A DNA stretch of 53,649 nt from Metabacillus litoralis (GTDB lineage: Bacteria; Bacillota; Bacilli; Bacillales; Bacillaceae): assembly GCF_007994985.1 (NCBI RefSeq), contig NZ_VOQF01000022.1, forward strand, positions 1 to 53,649. Reading direction: 5' to 3'. This document shows, one piece after another, positions 16,761 through 25,587 of the stretch. How positions within the stretch are numbered: the first letter of the stretch is position 1; each line of letters starts with the position of its first letter. The translations under genes and the position numbers were made by a program. The notes below the pieces were generated by a model that did not search any database, was not told the origin of the DNA, and saw only the letters and a program-made list of their open reading frames with translations.

Positions 16761-16965
16761 TAGATATATAATTTCTCAGACGCACACGCACAGGCAATGT
16801 CTTGAGTGGAAAAATTCAGGACCTGTCTTGACGCTCTAGAACATGTCCCTAGTTTGGATTGTTCACTTTCATAACCAAAAAGATTATGTAAAGCACTCAC
16901 AGTGGTTCCGCCCAAGAAAATATGCTAAGGCACATTTATGTATTGGACTTTAAACAAAAAAACAC

Positions 16966-17217
16966 TTAGATTTTTATCCAAGTGTCTTCTGAGGCAGATC
17001 TATCATTTATTTTTATCATCACACGATTCACTACCTTCCATTTTCCGCTCTTCTTTTTCTTCATGAATCCACTCGGAACTTGAGGTGAAACATAGTCAAA
17101 AGGTGTGTATAAGTTATCTGGCACAGTTCTATTTTTTATCATGTTATAAGTAACAAACACAATTATGAAAACAATTGAAATAGCAAATACCGAAACTAAT
17201 AATAATAAAATCTTCAT
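16966..17217 (-). CDS. Small membrane protein, DUF3951-like
   Basis: An 83-aa protein with one N-terminal membrane helix (about residues 3-26) and a basic cytoplasmic tail. The motif NRTVPDNLYTPFDYV resembles DUF3951 proteins of Bacillus. It begins 22 bp after the stop of the iron ABC ATPase gene on the same strand, with a poor ribosome binding site, and probably shares that transcript. No function is known. A link to iron uptake is guilt by position only. Confidence 0.6.
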   Translation of the reverse strand: MKILLLLVSVFAISIVFIIVFVTYNMIKNRTVPDNLYTPFDYVSPQVPSGFMKKKKSGKWKVVNRVMIKINDRSASEDTWIKI

Positions 17218-17239
17218 TTACTTAAATCTGTTTGTTTAT

Positions 17240-17905
17240 TTATCCCTTAGATATGTGTTTGACAACACCTTTTTCAATCAGAACTGTCCTGTCTGCTAAT
17301 GCAGCTGCATCTGCTTGATCATGAGTAACAAAAATTGATGTACTATTTGTTCGTTTTAGGATTTCCTTTAGTTCATCTCTAATTTTAATTTGAAGACTTG
17401 CATCTAGATTACTGAAGGGTTCGTCAAAAAGTAATAGAGAGGGTGCTGGAGCTAAAGCTCGTGCAAGTGCTACTCTTTGCTGTTGTCCTCCACTTAGTTC
17501 GTAAGGATAACGCTTTTTATAATCTAAAAGGTCCACTAGTTCCAGCATTTCGTCTAATCGATTCTGCTTTTGCTTTTTCGTCATATGACGGAGACCAAAT
17601 TTAATATTATCTTCTACCGTCATATGTGGAAAAAGAGCATAGTCTTGAAAAACCATACCTATTCCCCTTTTTTCTGGTGGAATGAAAGTATGGTCATCAA
17701 CAATTTTTTTACCATTGATTACAATTCTACCAGACTTGGGTGTTTCTAATCCTGTAAGCAGTCTTAATATTGTACTTTTCCCACTACCACTTTCACCTAG
17801 AATTGCAATGATTTCACCTTGATTTAATTGCAGAGAGAAGTTCTTGATAACCGGCTGACTGGCACCTCTATATTGATAGACAAGATTTTCAATTTGTACG
17901 AACAT
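17240..17905 (-). CDS. Iron(III) ABC transporter ATP-binding protein
   Basis: A 221-aa ATPase. Walker A is GESGSGKST (about 36-44), the Q-loop is VFQDYALFPHMTV, the signature is LSGGQQQRVALARAL, Walker B is LLLFDEPF, and the H-loop is FVTHDQAD. It lacks the C-terminal TOBE/regulatory extension that makes most FbpC/PotA-type ATPases about 340 aa, so it is a minimal version. The ATG follows the permease stop directly. With the permease and binding protein upstream it forms a Fur-controlled ferric iron importer. Confidence 0.9.
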   Translation of the reverse strand: MFVQIENLVYQYRGASQPVIKNFSLQLNQGEIIAILGESGSGKSTILRLLTGLETPKSGRIVINGKKIVDDHTFIPPEKRGIGMVFQDYALFPHMTVEDNIKFGLRHMTKKQKQNRLDEMLELVDLLDYKKRYPYELSGGQQQRVALARALAPAPSLLLFDEPFSNLDASLQIKIRDELKEILKRTNSTSIFVTHDQADAAALADRTVLIEKGVVKHISKG

Positions 17906-19549
17906 TTAATTATGCTCCCCCCAATCAAGTACTTTATGGAAAATAAAGATACAAATCCCACTAATTATAATGATTAACAATGATGCAGATGCAGCTTCAC
18001 TGATCATCTCATCATTTGCATAACGAAAAGCTCTTGTAGCTAGTGTCTGAAAATTAAAGGGTTGTAGTAACATCGTTAATGGTAATTCTTTTAAAATATC
18101 AACAAAAACAAGAATAAATCCACCGATGATAGCCCCTTTAACCATAGGAATGTCTACCCTTAAAAAAGTTCGGAATGTAGATAAACCAAGCGTTCTTGAA
18201 GCTTCAGTAAAAGTAGTACCGACTTTTTCAAAACCGGCTTCAATTGAGTTATATCCCACAGCTAAAAAACGAATCACATAAGCTGATATAAGCATTACGA
18301 TACTCGTTCTTAACACAAATGTAGTATCAACATTGAGTAACTTATATAGATCCCCCAGGTTACGATCTATTATTAGAAAAATAGTAATAACACCAATTGC
18401 TATAACTGCACCAGGGACTGAATATCCTAAAACTGTCACCCTTGAAAATAGTTTAGGCAACACCCCCCGATTAATACGTGAGTAATTAGCTATGATTAAC
18501 CCCACGATAACAACGATTATTGAAGCTACTGAAGCAGCAAAGAAGGAGTTTTTGACTAATGTATAAAATTCTGTTGTCCAGATTCTTTCATATGTCATTA
18601 ACATCCAATAGAATAATTGTACAAATGGGATAAGAAATGCAAGGCTAAAAATAGTAAAACAATAACTAAAAGCAATCCAGGCTTTTACTCCTCTTAATTG
18701 CTTAGGCTGAATAGGTCTAATTTTTGTTGTGGAATAGCTAAATTGCTTTCGACCACGTATGACTCTTTCAATCATTAATATGAAAATGACAACGACCATC
18801 AATGTTCCTGCCAGTTTAAAGGCAGATTCTTTATCTCCCATGGCAAACCAAGTTTGAAAGATAGATGTGATAAATGTTTGGATGCCGTAATATTTTACAA
18901 CCCCATAATCATTAATTACTTCTAACATAACAATAGTAGCACTACCAACGATCGCTGTTTTGGAAATGGGCAGGACCACTCTAACAAATGTTTCAAAAGA
19001 ATTTGCTCCTAGCAGTCGAGCATTTTCAATAATGGAGGAAGATTGATTTTCAATAAAACTTTTTGTAATAACAAAAACGTATGGAAAGAGAAACATTGTA
19101 AAAATAAAAATTGTGCCTTCCATTGACATCATACTGAGATACTTTTGATTTGCTTGAATGTCAAATGTATTGCGCAGGGTTGTTTGAATAAATCCTGTAT
19201 AATTAACCATTCCTTGATAAGTGTATGCACCAATAAAAGGTGGTATTGCTAAAGGCAAGATTAAACCCCATCTAAAAAAGTTTCGTAGAGGAAACTTATA
19301 AACCGTAATTATCCATGCTAAACTGGTGCCAATAATGATAGTTGTAATTCCAGTAAAAACCAATAAAATGGAGGTATTATAAAAAATATCTAGTAGTAAA
19401 TATTCTTTTATATGAAACCAATTCTCATTTGGCTCTTCAAAAAAATGAATTGCGATAAGAATATTCGGTAATAGAATAATCAAAATAAAAATGAAACTTA
19501 ATATGGCCCACATATTAAGTTGTGTTTTTACTTGTTGAACGAATTTCAT
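17906..19549 (-). CDS. Iron(III) ABC transporter permease (fused double domain)
   Basis: A 547-aa FbpB-type permease made of two homologous six-helix halves. Each half has an EAA-like loop (ENARLLGANSFETFVRVVLP in the first, EASRTLGLSTFRTFLRVDIP in the second) that contacts the ATPase. The ATG at 19549 is chosen because AGGGATG lies about 10 nt upstream. A GTG at 19555 is an alternative. It sits between the binding-protein and ATPase genes, abutting the latter. Confidence 0.92.
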   Translation of the reverse strand: MKFVQQVKTQLNMWAILSFIFILIILLPNILIAIHFFEEPNENWFHIKEYLLLDIFYNTSILLVFTGITTIIIGTSLAWIITVYKFPLRNFFRWGLILPLAIPPFIGAYTYQGMVNYTGFIQTTLRNTFDIQANQKYLSMMSMEGTIFIFTMFLFPYVFVITKSFIENQSSSIIENARLLGANSFETFVRVVLPISKTAIVGSATIVMLEVINDYGVVKYYGIQTFITSIFQTWFAMGDKESAFKLAGTLMVVVIFILMIERVIRGRKQFSYSTTKIRPIQPKQLRGVKAWIAFSYCFTIFSLAFLIPFVQLFYWMLMTYERIWTTEFYTLVKNSFFAASVASIIVVIVGLIIANYSRINRGVLPKLFSRVTVLGYSVPGAVIAIGVITIFLIIDRNLGDLYKLLNVDTTFVLRTSIVMLISAYVIRFLAVGYNSIEAGFEKVGTTFTEASRTLGLSTFRTFLRVDIPMVKGAIIGGFILVFVDILKELPLTMLLQPFNFQTLATRAFRYANDEMISEAASASLLIIIISGICIFIFHKVLDWGEHN

Positions 19550-19647
19550 GACCACACATCCCTACATTAATACAAAACCATTTCCATTAAACTTTTACCA
19601 AATATCAGTATATCGAAAGTTTAAGTGAACGAAAATTCACTCTCAAA

Positions 19648-19685
19648 AGGTAAAAGCAGTACTATAGAAAATATATAGTACTGCT
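19648..19685 (-). terminator. Hairpin between binding-protein and permease genes
   Basis: A perfect 12-bp stem (19655-19666 with 19674-19685) with a 7-nt loop is followed by TTTACCTTTT. The broken T-run suggests partial termination, which would give more binding protein than permease. Confidence 0.75.
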
Positions 19686-19701
19686 CTTCCTTTTAAATAA
19701 A

Positions 19702-20799
19702 TTATTTCCATCCTACTTCATTAAATAATTGAATTGCACGAGTATTGTTATCTCCAAGAATTGTTAAGTTAATATCCTGCTCCTTAAACTCTCCCCAAGA
19801 AGTTAAAGTTTCAGATATTTTTGCATCTGGATTTACTGGATATTCATTATTTCCTTCAGCAAATAATTCTTGCGCTTCTAAACTTGTTAGGAATTCGATA
19901 AATTTAACTGCATTATCAACATTCTTTGCATGTTTAACTACTGTTGCACCACTAATGTTAATGTGTGTTCCATTTGTATCTTGATTCGGGAAGAATACTC
20001 CCACTTGCTCTCCAACTTTCACTTCTTCTGGATCTGTTGAGTTTAATAGTCTTCCAACATAGTAAGTATTGGAAATTGCTACATCACCCTCACCAGCAAC
20101 AACAGCTTTAATTTGGTCTGTATCTCCACCCTCTGGAGTTCTTGCCATATTAGTTACAATTCCAGCTGCCCAATTTTTAGCCTCTTCTTCACCATTTAGT
20201 TCAATGAATGAAGCTAGTAGAGATTGGTTATAAATGTTTTCAGAAGAACGAATTAGTACACGCTCTTTCCAAGTATCTTCAGTTAATGCTTCATACGTTG
20301 AAAGCTCGGATGGATCAACACGATCCTTTGAATAAACAATTACACGAGCTCGTTTTGTTAAACCAAACCAATGATTTTCATCATCCCGAAGCTTTTCCGG
20401 AATATTAGTTGTTAATACTTCACTTTCAACCGCTTGTGTTAACCCATCAGATTTTAAACGAGCTAGATTACCAGCATCTGCAGTAATAAATACATCAGCT
20501 TCTGTAGCTTCTCCTTCATCTTTTAAGCGCTGAACAAGATCATCTTTACCTGAGATTACGTTTACCTCAATTCCAGACTGTTCAGTAAATTTTTTGTAAA
20601 GCTCTTCATCTGTATCATAGTGTCTTGTTGTATATAAATTTACAACACCAGCTTCTTCAACTTCATTTGTTGCTTGTTCTGTTGTTTCCTCTGTTTTCGT
20701 TTCTTTTGCTGGCTCCTCATCTGTTTGGTTACAACCTACTAATCCAAGAACTAAGACAGTTAGAAGTAGTGAAAATAATACTACCTTTATTTGTTTCAT
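19702..20799 (-). CDS. Iron(III) ABC transporter substrate-binding lipoprotein
   Basis: A 365-aa lipoprotein. The signal ends in the lipobox VLGLVGC (Cys23) and is followed by a Glu/Thr-rich linker. The mature domain has VNLYTTRHYDTDEELYKKF, DVFITADAGNLARLKSDGL and SNTYYVGRLLNS, the signatures of FbpA/FutA ferric-binding proteins. The paired Tyr in NTYY is a usual Fe3+ ligand. The ATG follows AGGGGGAAAG. A Fur-box promoter lies upstream. Confidence 0.94.
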   Translation of the reverse strand: MKQIKVVLFSLLLTVLVLGLVGCNQTDEEPAKETKTEETTEQATNEVEEAGVVNLYTTRHYDTDEELYKKFTEQSGIEVNVISGKDDLVQRLKDEGEATEADVFITADAGNLARLKSDGLTQAVESEVLTTNIPEKLRDDENHWFGLTKRARVIVYSKDRVDPSELSTYEALTEDTWKERVLIRSSENIYNQSLLASFIELNGEEEAKNWAAGIVTNMARTPEGGDTDQIKAVVAGEGDVAISNTYYVGRLLNSTDPEEVKVGEQVGVFFPNQDTNGTHINISGATVVKHAKNVDNAVKFIEFLTSLEAQELFAEGNNEYPVNPDAKISETLTSWGEFKEQDINLTILGDNNTRAIQLFNEVGWK

Positions 20800-20837
20800 T
20801 ATGTCTTTCCCCCTAAAAATTTATGTATTTTACTATA

Positions 20838-20860
20838 TTGATAATAAATATCATTATCAA
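20838..20860 (-). promoter_or_regulatory. Fur box (downstream site)
   Basis: TTGATAAT and ATTATCAA flank a short centre, giving overlapping 7-1-7 Fur half-sites (TGATAAT/ATTATCA). It lies between the promoter and the start of the iron-binding-protein gene. Confidence 0.82.
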
Positions 20861-20878
20861 TATACATGAATAATTACA

Positions 20879-20907
20879 ATCATAATGATATTGAGAATCG
20901 TTGTCAA
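20879..20907 (-). promoter_or_regulatory. Sigma-A promoter of the iron operon with embedded Fur box
   Basis: TTGACA (20902-20907), exactly 17 bp, then TATGAT (20879-20884). The spacer reads ACGATTCTCAATATCAT, a good Fur-box match in reverse (GATATTGAGAATCGTTGTC). Fe-Fur binding would cover both boxes. Confidence 0.88.
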
Positions 20908-21114
20908 CTGTTATTAAGGAAATATAAATCCTTTATTCTTGATATAATCAGATCTGTTTAAACATTCCATACCCCAATTTATTGGAATTCTAATTAAAAA
21001 AGCTAACACTATACATCGTAAACGTTTGTGTAGCATTTTAATAAGTCATAGACAAAATAATCCATCCATATGTTATTAAACAAAATGTCTTTCTACGCAT
21101 CCACAATATAAAAA

Positions 21115-21250
21115 GAAGCTTCTCAAAAGTTCAAAAGAACATGAGAAGCCTCTTTTTATTTACCTCATTGTTAGAAAAGGTTAAGCATTTCACTCTCACC
21201 TTACTTAAAAACCATATCATATCAGGGTTTTTGGGGCGTGATTACTCTAA
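21115..21250. repeat. Terminator-type dispersed repeat, copy 1
   Basis: It contains a bidirectional hairpin, GAAGCTTCTCA...TGAGAAGCCTC (21115-21152), with T-runs on both sides, and about 80 bp further GGGGCGTGATTAC (21233-21245). The same layout recurs at 39685-39817 and, at the groEL 3' end, at 40482-40602. Confidence 0.7.
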
Positions 21251-21268
21251 CTTACTATTCCTCGATAA

Positions 21269-21297
21269 TTGACCTTGCACACCTACCTATGTATAAG
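21269..21297 (+). promoter_or_regulatory. Probable sigma-A promoter of the ferritin-like gene
   Basis: TTGACC (21269-21274), a 17-bp spacer and TATAAG (21292-21297) lie 41 bp before the ATG. Confidence 0.55.
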
Positions 21298-21337
21298 GCA
21301 TAAGATACGTTGACAGTTATGCAGGAGGAGGACAATC

Positions 21338-22252
21338 ATGTATTCAAATCATAATTTCTATACTTATGGTCTTTATTATAATGACTTTTATCGTACAACA
21401 AATAACACTCAACTTGTAAATGATATACAGAAAGCAATTAATGCAGAGTATAGTGCTGTTGCTTGTTATGAAAAGTTAGCCAAACTAGCACCAACACAGG
21501 ATGAAAGGAACAAAATACTTGAGATACAAAAAGATGAAAGGCGTCATCTTGAAGAATTCAGTAAAATTTATACAAATCTAACAGGTAGGCAGCCAACTTA
21601 TAAAATCAGTGAGGAATGTCCAGCTAAGTACAGAGCAGGAATTGAATTTGCCTTTAACGATGAACAAGAAGCCGTTGATTTTTATTTAGATATCGCAGAT
21701 AAGGCACAGGATGCTACTATTAAAAATAGATTTCGTCGTGCAGCAGCAGATGAACAAAATCACGCTGTATGGTTTTTGTTTTTTTTAAAATCAAAGGTAA
21801 CACACACTAATCGGCAAGTTGAAAATTACGGTGCTATCGGAGCATTAAGTGCTTCCACATTGTCCGTACCTCAAATGCTGACTTATGCCCTTCAAGACGA
21901 ATACTTGGCACAAGCAAGATATGATAATATCCTAGGAACTTTTGGATATATTCGAACATTTTCACAAATAAAAGAAGCCGAAATGAGACATATAAATGCG
22001 TTGTTACCTCTTTTTGAACGTTATCAAGTACCTTTACCTGTAGATATATCGCAGTCATTCGTTTCAACTCCAGAAAATATTAAGGCAGCATATGCTGCTG
22101 GCGTTCAAGGAGAAATAGACAATATTTCTATGTATGAAAGATTTTTATCACTTGATATCCCAAACGATATGAGAACGGTCTTTTCACAACTTCGTAACGC
22201 CTCTATGAATCATCTTGCAGCATTTGAAAGAGGTCTTGCAAGAACTTTTTAA
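21338..22252 (+). CDS. Double ferritin-like protein (rubrerythrin-like plus DUF2202-like)
   Basis: A 304-aa cytosolic protein built of two four-helix ferritin-like halves. The first (about 25-155) has EYSAVACYEKLAKLA, EIQKDERRHLEEF, DEQEAVDFY and AADEQNHAVWF, supplying Glu/His ligands. The second (about 175-300) has LQDEYLAQARYDNI, IKEAEMRHINALL, GEIDNISMYERF and ASMNHLAAFERG. Both appear to keep complete di-iron ligand sets. The ATG follows AGGAGGAGG. It lies divergent from a Fur-controlled iron importer. Iron storage or peroxide handling is likely but inferred. Confidence 0.82.
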   Translation: MYSNHNFYTYGLYYNDFYRTTNNTQLVNDIQKAINAEYSAVACYEKLAKLAPTQDERNKILEIQKDERRHLEEFSKIYTNLTGRQPTYKISEECPAKYRAGIEFAFNDEQEAVDFYLDIADKAQDATIKNRFRRAAADEQNHAVWFLFFLKSKVTHTNRQVENYGAIGALSASTLSVPQMLTYALQDEYLAQARYDNILGTFGYIRTFSQIKEAEMRHINALLPLFERYQVPLPVDISQSFVSTPENIKAAYAAGVQGEIDNISMYERFLSLDIPNDMRTVFSQLRNASMNHLAAFERGLARTF

Positions 22253-22377
22253 ATGAAGGTGTAATTATGTCAATTTACATCATTATTTTTACACCTTACC
22301 AACCAGCTAGACAGTCACCCATTCTCTCCTTCTTTAATATTGTATTGTTGTAAATCTAAAAGAGGAGGGAGCAAAAA

Positions 22378-23139
22378 TTGGAAGTACTTTCAGATAAAGA
22401 ATGGTTAGACGAACAACTAGAAACACTTCCTTTGTGGCAACAAGAAGCTTATCGGTCCTTTTCTTCGATCATTGCCGATGATGACAATACGTATCCTTGT
22501 ATTCCTGGAAGACAAGGCTTTTTATCCAATAATCTTCGCTTCAGTTTTATCGGTGATCCACGTGAAGTGAGTTCATCAAAGAAGCTTGCAGATGCATTAA
22601 AAGAATACGGTACGATTTCACGTGATACTGGTAAATATGCGTCTTTAGCTGTGTTTGTTGAAACACCTAAAGATATCCTGGATAGCTATAATGTAGAGGA
22701 CTATCGGGAATTGTTTTGGACGATATTAAATCATGTCACATCATTTGATCAAAAAGAATGGCCAGAGGAGATTCCAACAGATCCTTCTGACCCTAAATGG
22801 GAATTTTGTTATGATGGAGAACCTTATTTCGCCTTTTGCGCAACACCTGCACATGAAGTTCGCCGCAGCCGTCACTTTCCATGTCTGTTGCTAGCGTTTC
22901 AACCACGCTGGGTGTTTAATGAAATTAATGACTCAACTGTATTTGGTCGTAAAATGAAAAAACTAATTCGTAAACGACTAGTAGAGTACGACGGAATTCC
23001 GGGTCATAGTGATTTGAAATGGTATGGTCAAGAAGATAATCATGAATGGAAACAGTATTTTCTAAGTGATGATGATAGCAGTCCTTCGAAATGTCCTTTT
23101 ACTCGAATGAAGAATAAATTTTCCGACTTTTTGAAGTAA
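22378..23139 (+). CDS. YqcI/YcgG family protein
   Basis: A 253-aa soluble protein of the YqcI/YcgG family, recognised from FPCIPGRQGF-type, AFCATPAHEVRRSRHFP and LLAFQPRWVFNEIN motifs. The molecular function is not established. The TTG start at 22378 follows AGAGGAGGGAGC. The gene converges on the DDAH-like gene. A fossil of its 3' part lies at 16607-16667. Confidence 0.85.
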   Translation: MEVLSDKEWLDEQLETLPLWQQEAYRSFSSIIADDDNTYPCIPGRQGFLSNNLRFSFIGDPREVSSSKKLADALKEYGTISRDTGKYASLAVFVETPKDILDSYNVEDYRELFWTILNHVTSFDQKEWPEEIPTDPSDPKWEFCYDGEPYFAFCATPAHEVRRSRHFPCLLLAFQPRWVFNEINDSTVFGRKMKKLIRKRLVEYDGIPGHSDLKWYGQEDNHEWKQYFLSDDDSSPSKCPFTRMKNKFSDFLK

Positions 23140-23219
23140 ACTCCATTTAGGAATTTAGGAATTGTGCTATTAGTTATCTGTAACCATGCTAAGTGATGCA
23201 ATACCTATCAACTAAGAAT

Positions 23220-23256
23220 AGCAGGCTCATCTAAAATCGAGTCTGCTTGATTTTTC
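23220..23256 (+). terminator. Terminator of the YqcI-like gene
   Basis: A 9-bp stem with one G-T pair (AGCAGGCTC with GAGTCTGCT, 23220-23228 and 23239-23247) is followed by TGATTTTT. The rest of the interval to 23437 shows nothing recognisable. Confidence 0.8.
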
Positions 23257-23437
23257 CTTCAAATGACAAAACTGTATATAAAATTGCCACCATAGTAGTA
23301 CCCACCTATGATGGGAATTCTCCTCAATACATCGAATAGGTATAAAAAGGCTTAAATCACTGTAATAAAGGGGCTTAGTCTTAATCTCGGCTTATTTTAC
23401 TTGCAACTTTGTTATTCACTTCCTACCGAGACATTAA

Positions 23438-24385
23438 TTACTTTACGGCTTTACGTTTTAACGGCAATGTCATACAACGTATACCTCCACCTGATTTTTC
23501 TAATTCTGTTACTTCAACCTCGATGATTTTTTTCTTTTGCAATTTAGGATGATTTTTAATCATTTGCTTATGTGCCTGCTTACTAATTAACAGTGTTTCA
23601 GGATTAATATTAAGGAAATTAATATCAGGAATTGTTTCATATTCCTTTATCCAATACACTTCAAATCCATGTCGCTTTAAAAATTGCTCTGGCATTTCAT
23701 ACCTAGATTCATTTTCAGTTATAACATTTACTGGAAAATATCGCATATAGCTTTTGGAAATAATAAGGTCCTCATTTGCAACGTTACAATTCATATCTAA
23801 GTGAAGTGTATCAGAACGGCGAGGTAAGTCTATAATTCCAATTTCAGAAAATCCAGCTTGAAACAACTTGTCCTTTATCCTCTCAACGCTTGTTATACTA
23901 GTCCTCATTCCTACATTTATAAACACAGCATCACTGTTTAAAACAAGAACATCCCCAAATTCCAGTGCCTTTACATCATTATTTTCATTGAGCAAAAACT
24001 GCTCTGGAAACCACTTCTTAAATAATAAATGTGATTGAACATACTCCGGTTTTCTCATTGAAATACCTGGCTCTCCAGGAATGATTATATCCCCAAACAC
24101 ACATGCAAGATCTCGAACGAAGAAGCGATTAATAAGTTGTTTACTTAACATGTTATCTTCTTCTGTTAACTCTTTAGAATAATCTATTACTTTTGTGCCG
24201 GCTTCTTCGAGGGCAGACTTAAGCTCAGCAAAATTTTCATGTGATTTGGATTGATTAACAGGTGCACTCCATTGAACATCTTCTGCTGTTTTTAAATCTG
24301 GAATATCTAAACTAGATGGAGAGCAAAGCATAACAACTTCAAGTTCCCCATGCTCTGACAAGCAACTTGGTTTAAATGGTAACAT
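23438..24385 (-). CDS. Amidinotransferase/DDAH-family protein
   Basis: A 315-aa cytosolic enzyme of the guanidino-modifying superfamily (arginine deiminase, DDAH). The family active site is visible: FVRD near residue 90, the His in TLHLDMN and the Cys nucleophile in SGGGIRCMTLPL close to the C-terminus. It resembles B. subtilis YkgA, annotated as a dimethylarginine dimethylaminohydrolase, but the substrate cannot be decided here. The ATG follows GGAAGGAGATG. It converges with the YqcI-like gene. Confidence 0.85.
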   Translation of the reverse strand: MLPFKPSCLSEHGELEVVMLCSPSSLDIPDLKTAEDVQWSAPVNQSKSHENFAELKSALEEAGTKVIDYSKELTEEDNMLSKQLINRFFVRDLACVFGDIIIPGEPGISMRKPEYVQSHLLFKKWFPEQFLLNENNDVKALEFGDVLVLNSDAVFINVGMRTSITSVERIKDKLFQAGFSEIGIIDLPRRSDTLHLDMNCNVANEDLIISKSYMRYFPVNVITENESRYEMPEQFLKRHGFEVYWIKEYETIPDINFLNINPETLLISKQAHKQMIKNHPKLQKKKIIEVEVTELEKSGGGIRCMTLPLKRKAVK

Positions 24386-24592
24386 GTTTCATCTCCTTCC
24401 TTCCCAATTAAAATCTCCCTTTATCGTTACCTTTTATCATAAATTTATGTATGTTGAACCTATAACAATGTTTTAACTAGGAAATTCACTTGTAACAAAT
24501 ATTTTTTAAAAAAACACATGCTCACCATACATGAAAGTACGTGAAGAGGAGATTATAGTGATGATTGTTATATCTAATTAGGAGGGAATTAC

Positions 24593-25228
24593 ATGCAAAA
24601 TCAAAATATGAATCAAACTGGGCAACAAATACCACCAAATATGCAACAAAATGCTACAATTTCGAAAAATCATGGTGGTCATGAAATATTTGATGCTCAC
24701 GAAGTACTTGCTGGAATCATTAATATGTTAGATCAGTATCAAATGTACGAACAGCATATTCAGGATTCTGAGCTTAAAAACATTGCTCAGCGCCAAGCTT
24801 CTTTTGTAACACAAACGTATAACACAATAGTAGAGGCTTTCTCTACAGGACAAGATCCAACTGTCCCTACTCAACAATATAAAATGACTCAAAATAATGA
24901 TGTTGTTTATGGTGTAAAGCCGGGGCAGCCAAAAAAACCAAATAGCTCTATCAACCAGCTTTCAGATCAAGGTCTTTCTGCATATATGCTTGGTAACACT
25001 AAATCACTATCAACACTTTTAGCAATGACAGCTCTAGAAATGACAAATCCGGTCATTCGACGTGTTATTGCCGATAGTGTTCCAAATTTCATTGAATTAA
25101 GCTATGAAATTTTCCTATATCAAAACAAACACGGTTACTACCAAGTACCTCAATTAATGCAACAAGACATGAATCAAATGCTAAACGGTTATACAACGGT
25201 TCCACAACAAGGAAATACAACTCATTAA
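24593..25228 (+). CDS. CotF-family spore coat protein
   Basis: A 211-aa Gln/Asn-rich protein. The N-terminus has MQNQNMNQTGQQIPPN, followed by ferritin-like helices with HEIFDAHEVLAGIINMLDQYQMYEQHI and, near the C-terminus, NFIELSYEIFLYQNKHGYYQVP, the CotF signature. It should be made in the mother cell and placed in the spore coat. The ATG follows TTAGGAGGG. A possible sigma-K-like CATACATGA lies near 24528, but I do not rely on it. Confidence 0.85.
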   Translation: MQNQNMNQTGQQIPPNMQQNATISKNHGGHEIFDAHEVLAGIINMLDQYQMYEQHIQDSELKNIAQRQASFVTQTYNTIVEAFSTGQDPTVPTQQYKMTQNNDVVYGVKPGQPKKPNSSINQLSDQGLSAYMLGNTKSLSTLLAMTALEMTNPVIRRVIADSVPNFIELSYEIFLYQNKHGYYQVPQLMQQDMNQMLNGYTTVPQQGNTTH

Positions 25229-25234
25229 ACCTGA

Positions 25235-25266
25235 CAGGACCAGAAGAGATTCTGGTCCTGCTTTAT
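25235..25266 (+). terminator. Terminator of the CotF-like gene
   Basis: A perfect 10-bp stem CAGGACCAGA/TCTGGTCCTG (25235-25244 with 25251-25260) is followed by CTTTATT. Confidence 0.85.
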
Positions 25267-25429
25267 TATGATAAAATAGCTAGTTACTTCATAAGCGTAT
25301 ACTCAGAAAATTCGCCTCATACAGTAGGAAGGTTATCCAAGCTAACAAAATATAGAATCATTTTTAATCATGTTCATAACATACATAGAAGCTCTAGATT
25401 TGCTGTATTTTTATATAAGCCTGTCCATT

Positions 25430-25474
25430 GAAGAAAACTGCATTATAAAGTTTAGTGACAGTTTTCTTCTTTTA
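25430..25474 (+). terminator. Second terminator-like hairpin in an empty interval
   Basis: An 11-bp perfect stem (25430-25440 with 25459-25469) is followed by TTTT. No gene lies between it and the CotF terminator, so it may mark a lost gene or an unannotated short RNA. Confidence 0.65.
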
Positions 25475-25587
25475 ATACTACCTATTGGCATTAAAAAAAT
25501 TAACATACATTTTCTCCACAAACCCTGTCTTTAAATTGCAATAAGGGATAGAATTTAAAATAAAGTTCTTATGAAGGAGGATTTTAC

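Noticed and set aside
16721-16915. 64-codon minus-strand frame
   Set aside because: Its C-terminal residues are just the fossil DDAH-like tail, and the rest resembles nothing and has no ribosome binding site.
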